Part shown: piece by piece, positions 55,094-62,831 of the stretch
How the letters are laid out: each line of letters begins with the position of its first letter
How positions within the stretch are numbered: position 1 is the first letter of the stretch
Origin: Pseudomonas protegens
GTDB taxonomy: Bacteria; Pseudomonadota; Gammaproteobacteria; Pseudomonadales; Pseudomonadaceae
DNA: 64,000 bases
Assembly (NCBI RefSeq): GCF_003363755.1
Contig: NZ_CP031396.1
Span: 4,223,001 to 4,287,000 of the forward strand
Direction: 5' to 3'
Position numbers and translations under genes: made by a program
Notes under the pieces: model-generated
Seen by the model: only the letters and a program-made list of their open reading frames with translations
What the model was told of the DNA's origin: nothing
Database searches by the model: none

Positions 55094-55588
55094 TTAGTGA
55101 GCGTGCTTGGACTCGTGCATGGCGGCCGGTGGCTGCTTCTGTACGGCCACTTCGACGGTGACGTCGCCGGCCTTTTCAAAGTGCAGGGTCAGGGGGAAGC
55201 GCTTGCCGTCGCTGAGCAGGCTGCGGTCTTTGAGCTCCATCAGCATCACGTGGTAGCCCATGGGGGCGAAGGTCACCTCACCGCCGGCGGGCACCGCAAC
55301 CTTGGCCACTTGCTGCATTTTCATCATGTCGCCTTGCATGACGTGTTCATGCAGTTCGGCCCGGCCAGAGATCGGCGAGTCGACACTGAGCAGGGTGTCG
55401 GCGTTCTTGCCTGGGTTGTGCACCACGAAGTAAGCCGCGACGGTCGGCGCGTTCGGCGGCAGCTCCTGCGACCAGGGATGGGCGATCTGCAACTCACCGG
55501 CCTTGTAGTCGTGAGCGGTGGCGAAACAGGCAGGCAGCAGCAGCGCGGCAACGAGCAGGGATTGCTTGATCAGGGACGGTTTGGACAT
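55094..55588 (-). CDS. Periplasmic copper chaperone PCu(A)C
   Basis: A 164-residue protein with a signal peptide ending near FATAHD. The Cu(I) motif is present as HEHVMQGDMMKMQ and HVMLME, matching H(M)x10Mx21HxM. A C-terminal His/Met tail (AAMHESKHAH) may bind more copper. Such proteins load copper onto cytochrome oxidase or pass it to partner membrane proteins. ATG 55588 after GGAG; the upstream frame is not homologous. Confidence 0.93.
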   Translation of the reverse strand: MSKPSLIKQSLLVAALLLPACFATAHDYKAGELQIAHPWSQELPPNAPTVAAYFVVHNPGKNADTLLSVDSPISGRAELHEHVMQGDMMKMQQVAKVAVPAGGEVTFAPMGYHVMLMELKDRSLLSDGKRFPLTLHFEKAGDVTVEVAVQKQPPAAMHESKHAH

Positions 55589-55637
55589 GACGGTTCTCCA
55601 GAACGATTCAAAAACGCAGATCACTTGCGAAAGGGAA

Positions 55638-56036
55638 TCATGCCAGAGGCGGGGCACCGGGGTTCAGGCTGGGCCATTGCTGGCGCAGGGTGAGCACTGC
55701 GATCTTCGGTTGCGGCGCGCCCGGCTGGACGGCGAAACGAATGAAATTCAGCTGGGGTACATGACCGGGCAGGGCCACCAGCGGCGCCGAGCCTGAGCAG
55801 CACCAGCAGTGCTGCATGTTCGAGTGCTCGTCGTTCTGCGGGGCTTTCTGTTCAAGCTTGCCCAGGGAAATGGCCACCATTTTGGTGCCGCTGGAAGAGC
55901 AGAAGCTGCCCCACAGCAGTTGTTCGTCCAGCCCCGAATCGTTGCGTTGCATGGCCCCGGAAAGCGGCATGGCAAGCATGTTGAACAGCACTGCGAAGCA
56001 GGCGATCCAGGCAAATGCGAGCCGTTGTCGGGACAT
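55638..56036 (-). CDS. DUF2946 protein
   Basis: A 132-residue protein with an N-terminal membrane segment (WIACFAVLFNMLAMPL) and a HCWCCSGSAPL cysteine cluster. It is the first gene of the copper group and a paralogue-like companion of the one at 54629. Its function is unknown, though such genes sit beside copper receptors and PCuAC in other Pseudomonas as I recall. Confidence 0.85.
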   Translation of the reverse strand: MSRQRLAFAWIACFAVLFNMLAMPLSGAMQRNDSGLDEQLLWGSFCSSSGTKMVAISLGKLEQKAPQNDEHSNMQHCWCCSGSAPLVALPGHVPQLNFIRFAVQPGAPQPKIAVLTLRQQWPSLNPGAPPLA

Positions 56037-56135
56037 GGGGACGATCCGTCGGTTGAGCGATCAGGCGGGTATTTAGCCTGATCGCTGTGGATAAGTAAAA
56101 AAGCAGCGTATGCGGTGTGGTGTCGCAGTGCCAGT

Positions 56136-56426
56136 TCAGGCCGGGCTGACGTGGAGCTTGAGTCCCAGTGCCTTCATGACCTTGATGATAGTCGCGAACT
56201 CGGGATTGCCCTGGCTGCCCAGGGCCTTGTACAGGCTCTCGCGACCCAGGCCGGTATCGCGGGCGATCTGGGTCATGCCGCGGGCGCGGGCGATGTCGTT
56301 GAGGGCGGCGCGGATCAGCTTGCCATCGCCGGTGTCTTCCTCGAAGCAGGCGTCGAGGTAGGCCACCATGTCTTCAGGGTTCTTGAGGTACTCCGCCGCG
56401 TCGAAGCGGGTGACTGGGGTGTGCAT
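56136..56426 (-). CDS. HigA-like antitoxin
   Basis: A 96-residue cytoplasmic protein of the 'probable addiction module antidote' family. A helix-turn-helix of the Xre/Cro type spans RGMTQIARDTGLGRESLYKALGS. It is downstream of the toxin gene with 3 bases between, the HigBA order (toxin first). Confidence 0.9.
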   Translation of the reverse strand: MHTPVTRFDAAEYLKNPEDMVAYLDACFEEDTGDGKLIRAALNDIARARGMTQIARDTGLGRESLYKALGSQGNPEFATIIKVMKALGLKLHVSPA

Positions 56427-56429
56427 GTT

Positions 56430-56732
56430 TCAACCCTCGCTCTTGAGGTCGTGGGCCAGTTGCCTGGCGCGTTGGATATCGCGTCTCTGGGTGTTCTTGT
56501 CACCGCCGATCAACAACAGGTAGATCACCGTGCCCCGGCGCGAGAAGTACACCCGATAGCCGGGGCCGCGATGGATGTGCATTTCATAGACACCTTCGCC
56601 CACCGGTTCGCAGTCGCCGAATCGGCCCAGTTGGGCGGCGCGGATCCTGGCCAGTACACGGGTTTTGCCTTGCGGATCCTTCAGGTGCAGGAGCCAGCGG
56701 CTGAACTCCAGGGTCTGCTCGAAGACGTACAT
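56430..56732 (-). CDS. RelE/HigB-like toxin (Gp49 family)
   Basis: A 100-residue protein, MYVFEQTLEFSRWLLHLKD at its start, then RIRAAQLGRFGDCEPVGEGVYEMHIHRGPGYRVYF and LLLIGGDKNTQRRDIQRA. These are the marks of the phage-derived Gp49-like/HigB family, mRNA interferases acting at the ribosome. ATG 56732 follows AAGGAA. Confidence 0.9.
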   Translation of the reverse strand: MYVFEQTLEFSRWLLHLKDPQGKTRVLARIRAAQLGRFGDCEPVGEGVYEMHIHRGPGYRVYFSRRGTVIYLLLIGGDKNTQRRDIQRARQLAHDLKSEG

Positions 56733-56905
56733 GACGAATGTATTCCTTGGGATACAGCGTGGCAACCCATTTGCCCGCCTAGAGCTCAACTGGGCGACGA
56801 GCGGAGCCGGCGCCATTGAGACGGTCCAAGGAGGCTAAAGCATGGGGTTGGTAGCGCGCTGCCAGGGGCTTCCCAAGTGTTTGTGGGGCGCGGCGGTTTT
56901 GCCTG

Positions 56906-57634
56906 TCAGGTTTTGTCCGGCGAGTGCAGGGCCTGCAGCAACTCGGCCACGCTGGCAAAGTGGCGGTCGGCCTCGGGCAGCTTTGGGCGCTTGAGCACCA
57001 GCACCGGTATGCCCCGCTCACGTGCCACCTCCAACTTGGGCTCGGTGGCGCTGCTGCCGCTGTTCTTGCTGATCAGCACATCGATGTCCCGACGTGCGAA
57101 CAGTTGGCGCTCGTCTTCGATCAGGAAAGGCCCACGGGCACCGATGACTTCGCAACGCTCGTTGCCGGGGCAGGTTTCCAGGGCGCGCAGGGTCCAGAAC
57201 TGCCCCGCAGGAATCTCGTTCAGATGCTGCAACGGCTCGCGGCCCAGGGTGAACAGCGGCCGCTTGAAGGGCCGCAGGGCCTCGACCAATGCCTCCCAGC
57301 CGGCGATCTCGCGCCAGTCATCCCCTGGCTGCGGCTGCCAGGCCGGGCGCCGCAAGGCCCAGCAAGGCACGGCTGCGTGCTGTGCCGCAGCCACGGCATT
57401 GGCGCTGATCTGTGCCGCGTAAGGGTGGGTGGCATCCAGCAGGAGGCCAATGCGTTGTTCGCGGATAAAGCGCGCCAGGCCCTCGGCACCGCCGTAGCCG
57501 CCCACCCGTACCTGGCACTTGAGGTCGCTGGGCACCCGACCGACCCCGGCCAGGCTGTAGATATGTTCAGGGCCCAGGGTACGGGCGATGGCCAGGGCTT
57601 CGGTGACCCCGCCCAGCAGCAGAATACGGGTCAT
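56906..57634 (-). CDS. cobK: Precorrin-6A reductase CobK
   Basis: A 242-residue cytoplasmic NADPH-dependent reductase of the corrin ring at the precorrin-6A to -6B step. MTRILLLGGVTEALAIARTL is the N-terminal Rossmann region, and LLLDATHPYAAQISANA and LISKNSGSSATEPKLEVARERGIPVLVLKRP are diagnostic. Start 57634 overlaps the cbiD stop by four bases. Confidence 0.95.
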   Translation of the reverse strand: MTRILLLGGVTEALAIARTLGPEHIYSLAGVGRVPSDLKCQVRVGGYGGAEGLARFIREQRIGLLLDATHPYAAQISANAVAAAQHAAVPCWALRRPAWQPQPGDDWREIAGWEALVEALRPFKRPLFTLGREPLQHLNEIPAGQFWTLRALETCPGNERCEVIGARGPFLIEDERQLFARRDIDVLISKNSGSSATEPKLEVARERGIPVLVLKRPKLPEADRHFASVAELLQALHSPDKT

Positions 57635-58728
57635 GACAAGACTCCGGCATGGCCAACGATGCCGCCCTGGCGATCGATGGCGAAGACTTCCACCTGTACC
57701 TGGGCCGGCACCACGCTGCGGGCGAAGTCCAGGGCGTGCTGGCACACCGCGTCGCCCAGGGCGATCCCGGCGGCGCTGGCCATGGCCAGGGCCTGCTGGC
57801 TGGTATTGGCCTCGCGGATGGCCTGTTGCAGCGCCGGGTCGGCACCCACCGCGGCGGCCCAGCGCGCCAGTTGTGGCAGGTCGATGCTGGAATGGCGGCT
57901 GTGCAGGTCCATGTGCCCGGCGGCCAGTTTGCTGATCTTGCCGAAGCCGCCGCACAGGCTGAGTTTATCCACAGGCACTTTGCGCAGGTGCTTGAGCACT
58001 GCGCCGACGAAGTCGCCCATTTCGATCAGGGCGATTTCCGGCAGTTCGTAGACCCGGCGCATGGTGTCTTCGCTGGCGTTGCCGGTGCAGGCGGCGATGT
58101 GCAGGTAGCCATTGGTCTTGGCCACGTCGATGCCCTGGTGGATCGAGGCGATATAGGCCGCGCAGGAGAAGGGCCGGACAATGCCGCTGGTGCCCAGGAT
58201 CGACAGCCCGCCGAGAATCCCCAGGCGCGGGTTCATGGTTTTCAGGGCCAGTTCCGCTCCGCCCTCGACGTTCACCGTGACTTCGAAGCCGCCGGGGTAG
58301 GCCTGTTCCTCGGCGAGCCGTTGCAGGTGTTCGCTGATCATCCGGCGCGGCACGGGATTGATCGCCGGCTCACCCACTGCCAGCACCAGCCCGGGGCGGG
58401 TCACGGTGCCCACGCCCTGGCCGGCTATAAAGCGGATTCCCGGCTCGGGAGTCAGGCGCACCTGGGAGTAGAGCAGGGCGCCGTGGGTCACGTCCGGGTC
58501 GTCGCCGGCATCCTTGAGGGTTCCGGCCTCGGCGCCGTCGTGGGTGCGGCGACAGAACTCCAGGCGCATCTGTACCTGTTTACCCTTGGGCAGGACGATA
58601 TCCACCGCGTCCGCATTGACGCCCCCCAAGAGCAGGCGAGCGGCGGCCAGGCTGGTGGCGGTGGCGCAGCTGCCGGTGGTCAGGCCGCTGCGCAGGGGCG
58701 CGGGCTGTTCCGCTGTTTCCTCACGCAT
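57631..58728 (-). CDS. cbiD: Cobalt-precorrin-5B C1-methyltransferase CbiD
   Basis: A 365-residue enzyme. LRSGLTTGSCATATSLAAARLLLGG is the CbiD start signature. It is the anaerobic-route type of C1 methyltransferase although the cluster also has the oxygen-dependent CobG; no cobF is seen. ATG 58728 is used; upstream frame is REP-derived. Confidence 0.93.
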   Translation of the reverse strand: MREETAEQPAPLRSGLTTGSCATATSLAAARLLLGGVNADAVDIVLPKGKQVQMRLEFCRRTHDGAEAGTLKDAGDDPDVTHGALLYSQVRLTPEPGIRFIAGQGVGTVTRPGLVLAVGEPAINPVPRRMISEHLQRLAEEQAYPGGFEVTVNVEGGAELALKTMNPRLGILGGLSILGTSGIVRPFSCAAYIASIHQGIDVAKTNGYLHIAACTGNASEDTMRRVYELPEIALIEMGDFVGAVLKHLRKVPVDKLSLCGGFGKISKLAAGHMDLHSRHSSIDLPQLARWAAAVGADPALQQAIREANTSQQALAMASAAGIALGDAVCQHALDFARSVVPAQVQVEVFAIDRQGGIVGHAGVLS

Positions 58729-58740
58729 GCCCTTGCTCCC

Positions 58741-58818
58741 GTAGGAGCGAGCTTGCTCGCCAAGGGCGCGCTGCGGTCTCTTTGCTGGACGCTTTTGCGG
58801 GCAAGCCCATTCCTGCAA
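58741..58818. repeat. REP pair between cbiD and cobL
   Basis: GTAGGAGCGAGCTTGCTCGC and a diverged inverted partner (GCGGGCAAGCCCATTCCTGC), about 78 bases. Confidence 0.7.
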
Positions 58819-58821
58819 GGT

Positions 58822-60036
58822 TCATGGCAGGTCCCGGGGTTTGTGCAGGTCCAACAGGGTGATCGGCAGGGCCTGGCGCCAGGTATCGAACTCCCCCAGG
58901 GGCTGGGCCTGGGCGATATGGATGCGGGTCAGTTCCCCGCCGTACTGCTCGCGCCAGTGCATCAGGGTCATTTCACTTTGCAGGGTCACCGCGTTGGCCA
59001 CCAGGCGCCCACCGGGCTTGAGCTGCTCCCAGCAAGTCTGCAATACGCCTTCGCGGGTCACCCCACCACCGATGAACACCGCATCCGGACGCTCCAGTCC
59101 GGCCAGGGCCTGGGGCGCGCTGCCGCGAATCAGTTGCAGCCCGGGCACCCCGAGCACGTCGCGGTTGTGTTCGATCAACTGCTGGCGGCCGTCATCGGCT
59201 TCGATGGCCAGGGCCCTACAACTGGGGTGGGCCCGCATCCATTCAATACCGATGGAACCGCTGCCGGCCCCCACATCCCAGAGCAGTTCACCGGGTACCG
59301 GGGCCAGACGGGCCAGAGTGATGGCGCGCACGTCCCGCTTGGTCAACTGGCCGTCATGACGGAAGGCCGAGTCCGGCAGGCCGGCCAGACGGGACAGTGG
59401 CGGCGTATCGGCCGCCGCCCGGCATTCGATGGCCAGCAGGTTGAGGTCGGCGATCGATGGATCGCTCCATTGATTGGCAGTGCTGTCCAGGCGTCGCTCC
59501 AAGGGCCCGCCCAAGTGCTCCAGTACCGTGATCCGGCTCGGGCCGAAGCCGCGCTCGCGCAGCAGTCCGGCGATGGCTGCCGGGCTGTGGCGGTCATTGC
59601 TCAGCACCAGCAGGCGCACGCCGCTGAACAGTTGGGCGTTGAGCGCGGCAATCGGCCGTGCCACCACCGACAGCGTGACCACCTCCTGCAGGGCCCAGCC
59701 CAGGCGGGCGGCGGCCAGGGAATAGGAGGAAGGAAAGGGCAGTACCTGCAGCTCATCGGCCGGCAGTTGCCGGGCCAGGCTGGCCCCTACGCCGAACAGC
59801 ATCGGATCGCCGCTGGCCAGCACGCAGACGGGCGTGCCGCGTTGGCTCAGCACCGGCTCCAGGGAGAACGGACTGGGCCACAACTGGCGTTCGCCACGGA
59901 TGCACGCCGGCAGCAGATCCAGCTGGCGCTGGCCGCCGACGATCCGCGAAGCGCCCAGCAGGGCATGGCGGGCGTTCCTGCCCAGGCCCTTGAAGCCGTC
60001 TTCACCGATTCCCACTACTGTCAGCCAGGGCGACAT
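58822..60036 (-). CDS. cobL: Precorrin-6Y C5,15-methyltransferase (decarboxylating) CobL
   Basis: A 404-residue two-domain enzyme: N-terminal CbiE-type methyltransferase (MSPWLTVVGIGEDGFKGLG, VLASGDPMLFGVG) and C-terminal CbiT-type (WDVGAGSGSIGIEWMR, then SAPQALAGLERPDAVFIGGG). It methylates C5 and C15 and decarboxylates precorrin-6B. Read from the same side as cbiD and cobK, 93 bases before cbiD, and divergent from cobG. Confidence 0.94.
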   Translation of the reverse strand: MSPWLTVVGIGEDGFKGLGRNARHALLGASRIVGGQRQLDLLPACIRGERQLWPSPFSLEPVLSQRGTPVCVLASGDPMLFGVGASLARQLPADELQVLPFPSSYSLAAARLGWALQEVVTLSVVARPIAALNAQLFSGVRLLVLSNDRHSPAAIAGLLRERGFGPSRITVLEHLGGPLERRLDSTANQWSDPSIADLNLLAIECRAAADTPPLSRLAGLPDSAFRHDGQLTKRDVRAITLARLAPVPGELLWDVGAGSGSIGIEWMRAHPSCRALAIEADDGRQQLIEHNRDVLGVPGLQLIRGSAPQALAGLERPDAVFIGGGVTREGVLQTCWEQLKPGGRLVANAVTLQSEMTLMHWREQYGGELTRIHIAQAQPLGEFDTWRQALPITLLDLHKPRDLP

Positions 60037-60167
60037 CTATATTCCTCAAACCTAAGGTTCCGACCGGCAGGCTTTTCATGCCTTCGGACAAAGCAGGCAT
60101 AATACCGCGCCTTCGCTGACGAAGCGCTTTTCCCACACTGCCGGTCGCCCCTTTGAACGAACGTCCT

Positions 60168-61481
60168 ATGTCCACCGCCATCCGCCCCTCGGCCTGCCCG
60201 GGGTTGCTGCGCATTGTCCCGGCGCTGGACGGCGGCATCTGCCGGATCAAGCTGGCGGGCGGCGTCATCAGTGCCGCTCAGGCAGCGGCGGTGGCCGAGG
60301 CGGCGCAGGCTTATGCCGGCGGTGTGATCGAGGCCACCAACCGCGCCAACCTGCAGATTCGCGGGATCGGCGCCGAGCACCAGGCACTGATCGACAAACT
60401 GCTGGCGGCCGGCCTGGGACCGACCACCGCCGCCGGCGACGATGTGCGCAACCTGATGCTCAGCCCCAGTGCCGGCATCGACCGGCAGTTGCTGATGGAC
60501 ACCCGGCCCCTGGCCGGGCAGATCCTCGAGACCTTGCAGAGCCACTCGCGCTTCCATGAACTGTCGGCCAAGTTCGCCGTGCAGCTCGATGGCGGCGAAG
60601 CCCTGGCCATGCTCGAACATCATCACGACCTGTGGCTGGCCGCCTTGGTGCGGGAGGGGCAGTTGCTGTTGGCCTTTGGCCTGGCGGGCAGCCCTGTGGA
60701 TAAACCCTTGGCGGCAGTGCCCCAGGAACTGGGCCATGAACTGCTGGTGGCGGTGCTGGAGCTGTTTCTCGAACTGGCCACGCCCGAGCAGACGCGGATG
60801 CGCCACCTGTTGGCGCAGGTGCCGGTGGCAGATTTTCTTGCCCAACTGAACCTGCGCCTGAGCCGGCCCTTGTTGAGTATCGACGGCTGGCAGCGTCCGG
60901 CCTCGGTCCCAGGGCTGCACCTTGGAACTTATCCACAGCGTGAACGCGGACAGGTCTATGTCGGTGCGGTTGCGCCCCTGGGGCGCCTTGATCCCGTCAT
61001 GCTCAAGGGCGCTGCGCAGCTGGCCGAACAGTACGGCGACGCCAGCCTGCGCTTCACACCCTGGCAGAGCCTGCTGCTGCCCGGCATTGCCCCGGCGGAT
61101 GCTCCCCGGGTCACGGCACGTCTGGGCCAACTGGGCCTGTTGTGCAGCCCTGAACAGTCCCTGGCCCACCTGATTGCCTGTACCGGCTCCAGTGGCTGCG
61201 GCAAAGCCCTGGCCGACACCAAGGGCGATGCGTTGAAGTTGGCGACCCTGCTCCAGGGCCATGGCCGTCAGCAGGCGGTGCATTTGTCGGCCTGCTCCCG
61301 TTCCTGCGCCGCCGCCCATGTGGCGCCGGCCACCCTGCTGGCGACGGCCCCAGGGCGTTACGACTTGTATCTACGCGATGCAGCGCAGCCGGGTTTCGGC
61401 GCGCTGCACGCACGCAACCTTTCTATTGAAGCGGCAGAGGCACTGCTTGATGCCCGCCCACGGAGCCACCTAGATGATTGA
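60168..61481 (+). CDS. cobG: Precorrin-3B synthase CobG
   Basis: A 437-residue oxygen-dependent iron-sulfur monooxygenase of the nitrite/sulfite reductase superfamily. ATG 60168 (MSTAIRPSACPG) is favoured over a TTG at 60153. The four-Cys cluster site is in CTGSSGCGKALAD and SACSRSCAAAH near the C-terminus. Oxygen dependence marks the aerobic corrin route. Its end overlaps cobH by eight bases. Confidence 0.92.
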   Translation: MSTAIRPSACPGLLRIVPALDGGICRIKLAGGVISAAQAAAVAEAAQAYAGGVIEATNRANLQIRGIGAEHQALIDKLLAAGLGPTTAAGDDVRNLMLSPSAGIDRQLLMDTRPLAGQILETLQSHSRFHELSAKFAVQLDGGEALAMLEHHHDLWLAALVREGQLLLAFGLAGSPVDKPLAAVPQELGHELLVAVLELFLELATPEQTRMRHLLAQVPVADFLAQLNLRLSRPLLSIDGWQRPASVPGLHLGTYPQRERGQVYVGAVAPLGRLDPVMLKGAAQLAEQYGDASLRFTPWQSLLLPGIAPADAPRVTARLGQLGLLCSPEQSLAHLIACTGSSGCGKALADTKGDALKLATLLQGHGRQQAVHLSACSRSCAAAHVAPATLLATAPGRYDLYLRDAAQPGFGALHARNLSIEAAEALLDARPRSHLDD

Positions 61482-62100
61482 TTACATCCGCGACGGTCAG
61501 GAGATCTATCGCAACTCCTTCGCGATCATCCGCGAAGAAGCCAAGCTGGATCGCATTCCCGCCGACCTGGAAAAACTCGCGGTACGGGTGATCCACGCCT
61601 GCGGCATGGTCGAGGCCATCGACGGCCTGCAATTCTCCGCGGGCGCCGGCAAGGCCGGGCGTGATGCCCTGGCCGCCGGGGCACCGATCCTCTGTGATGC
61701 GCGGATGGTCTCTGAAGGCATTACCCGGGCACGCTTGCCGGCCAACAACAAAGTGATCTGCACCCTGCGCGATGACAGCGTCCCGGAGTTGGCCCGAGAG
61801 CTGGGCAACACCCGCTCGGCGGCGGCTCTGGAGCTCTGGCGTCCGCACCTGGAAGGCAGCGTGGTGGTGATCGGCAATGCGCCCACCGCCCTGTTCTACC
61901 TTCTGGAAATGCTCGACGCCGGCGCGCCGAAACCGGCGCTGATCCTCGGCTTCCCGGTGGGCTTTGTCGGCGCCGCCGAATCCAAGGCGATGCTCGCCGC
62001 CGACAGCCGCGGCGTGCCCTTTGTGATCATGCAGGGTCGCCTGGGCGGTAGCGCCATGGCCGCCGCCGCCGTCAACGCCCTGGCCACGGAGATCGAATGA
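61474..62100 (+). CDS. cobH: Precorrin-8X methylmutase CobH
   Basis: A 208-residue enzyme moving the C11 methyl to C12 to give hydrogenobyrinic acid. Motifs: YIRDGQEIYRNSFAIIREEA, RVIHACGMVEAIDGLQFS (catalytic His), NAPTALFYLLEML and GFPVGFVGAAESK. Overlaps cobG and cobI. Confidence 0.96.
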   Translation: MIDYIRDGQEIYRNSFAIIREEAKLDRIPADLEKLAVRVIHACGMVEAIDGLQFSAGAGKAGRDALAAGAPILCDARMVSEGITRARLPANNKVICTLRDDSVPELARELGNTRSAAALELWRPHLEGSVVVIGNAPTALFYLLEMLDAGAPKPALILGFPVGFVGAAESKAMLAADSRGVPFVIMQGRLGGSAMAAAAVNALATEIE

Positions 62101-62831
62101 TGCAGCAACCTGGACGTTTGATCGGCCTTGGCGTGGGTCCTGGTGATCCGGAGCTGATTACCCTGAAGGCCCTGCGCCTGCTGCGCGAGTCGCCGGTGGT
62201 GGCCTACTTCGTGGCCAAGGGCAAGAAAGGCAACGCCTTCGGCATCATCGAAGGGCACCTGCAACAGGCCCAGACCCTGCTGCCGCTGGTGTACCCGGTG
62301 ACCACCGAAGTGCTGCCGGCGCCGCTGTCCTACGAGCAAGTGATCAGCGATTTCTACGACAGCGCCAGCCAGGAGCTGGCGCTGCATCTGGATGCCGGTC
62401 GGGATGTGGCGGTGATCTGCGAAGGCGACCCGTTCTTCTACGGTTCCTACATGTACCTGCACGATCGTCTGGCCGAGCGTTACCAGGCCGAAGTGGTGCC
62501 CGGGGTGTGCTCGATGCTGGGCGGCGCGTCGGTGCTGGGCGCGCCGCTGGTGTATCGCAACCAGAGCCTGTCGGTGCTCTCGGGCGTGCTGCCACATGAC
62601 GAACTCAAGCGGCGTCTGGCGGACGCCGACGCGGCGGTGGTGATGAAGCTGGGGCGCAATTTCCCCAAGGTGCGCCAGGTCCTGGAAGAGCTGGGGCTGG
62701 CGCAGCGTGCGCTGTATGTCGAGCGCGCCACCATGGCCAACCAGAAGATCGTGCCGCTGGATGACGTGGAGCCGATGTCCTCGCCGTACTTCTCGCTGAT
62801 TATCGTGCCCGGCGAAAGGTGGCAAGGCTGA
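62097..62831 (+). CDS. cobI: Precorrin-2 C20-methyltransferase CobI
   Basis: A 244-residue SAM-dependent tetrapyrrole methylase. LIGLGVGPGDPELITLKALR is the first motif and VICEGDPFFYGSYMYL the SAM loop; VVPGVCSMLGGASVLGAPLV follows. It overlaps cobH by four bases and cobJ by one. Confidence 0.96.
   Translation: MMQQPGRLIGLGVGPGDPELITLKALRLLRESPVVAYFVAKGKKGNAFGIIEGHLQQAQTLLPLVYPVTTEVLPAPLSYEQVISDFYDSASQELALHLDAGRDVAVICEGDPFFYGSYMYLHDRLAERYQAEVVPGVCSMLGGASVLGAPLVYRNQSLSVLSGVLPHDELKRRLADADAAVVMKLGRNFPKVRQVLEELGLAQRALYVERATMANQKIVPLDDVEPMSSPYFSLIIVPGERWQG

Noticed and set aside
60037..60167. A cobalamin riboswitch between cobL and cobG
   Set aside because: No B12-box-like sequence could be seen; the region is only about 130 bases and shared by divergent promoters.
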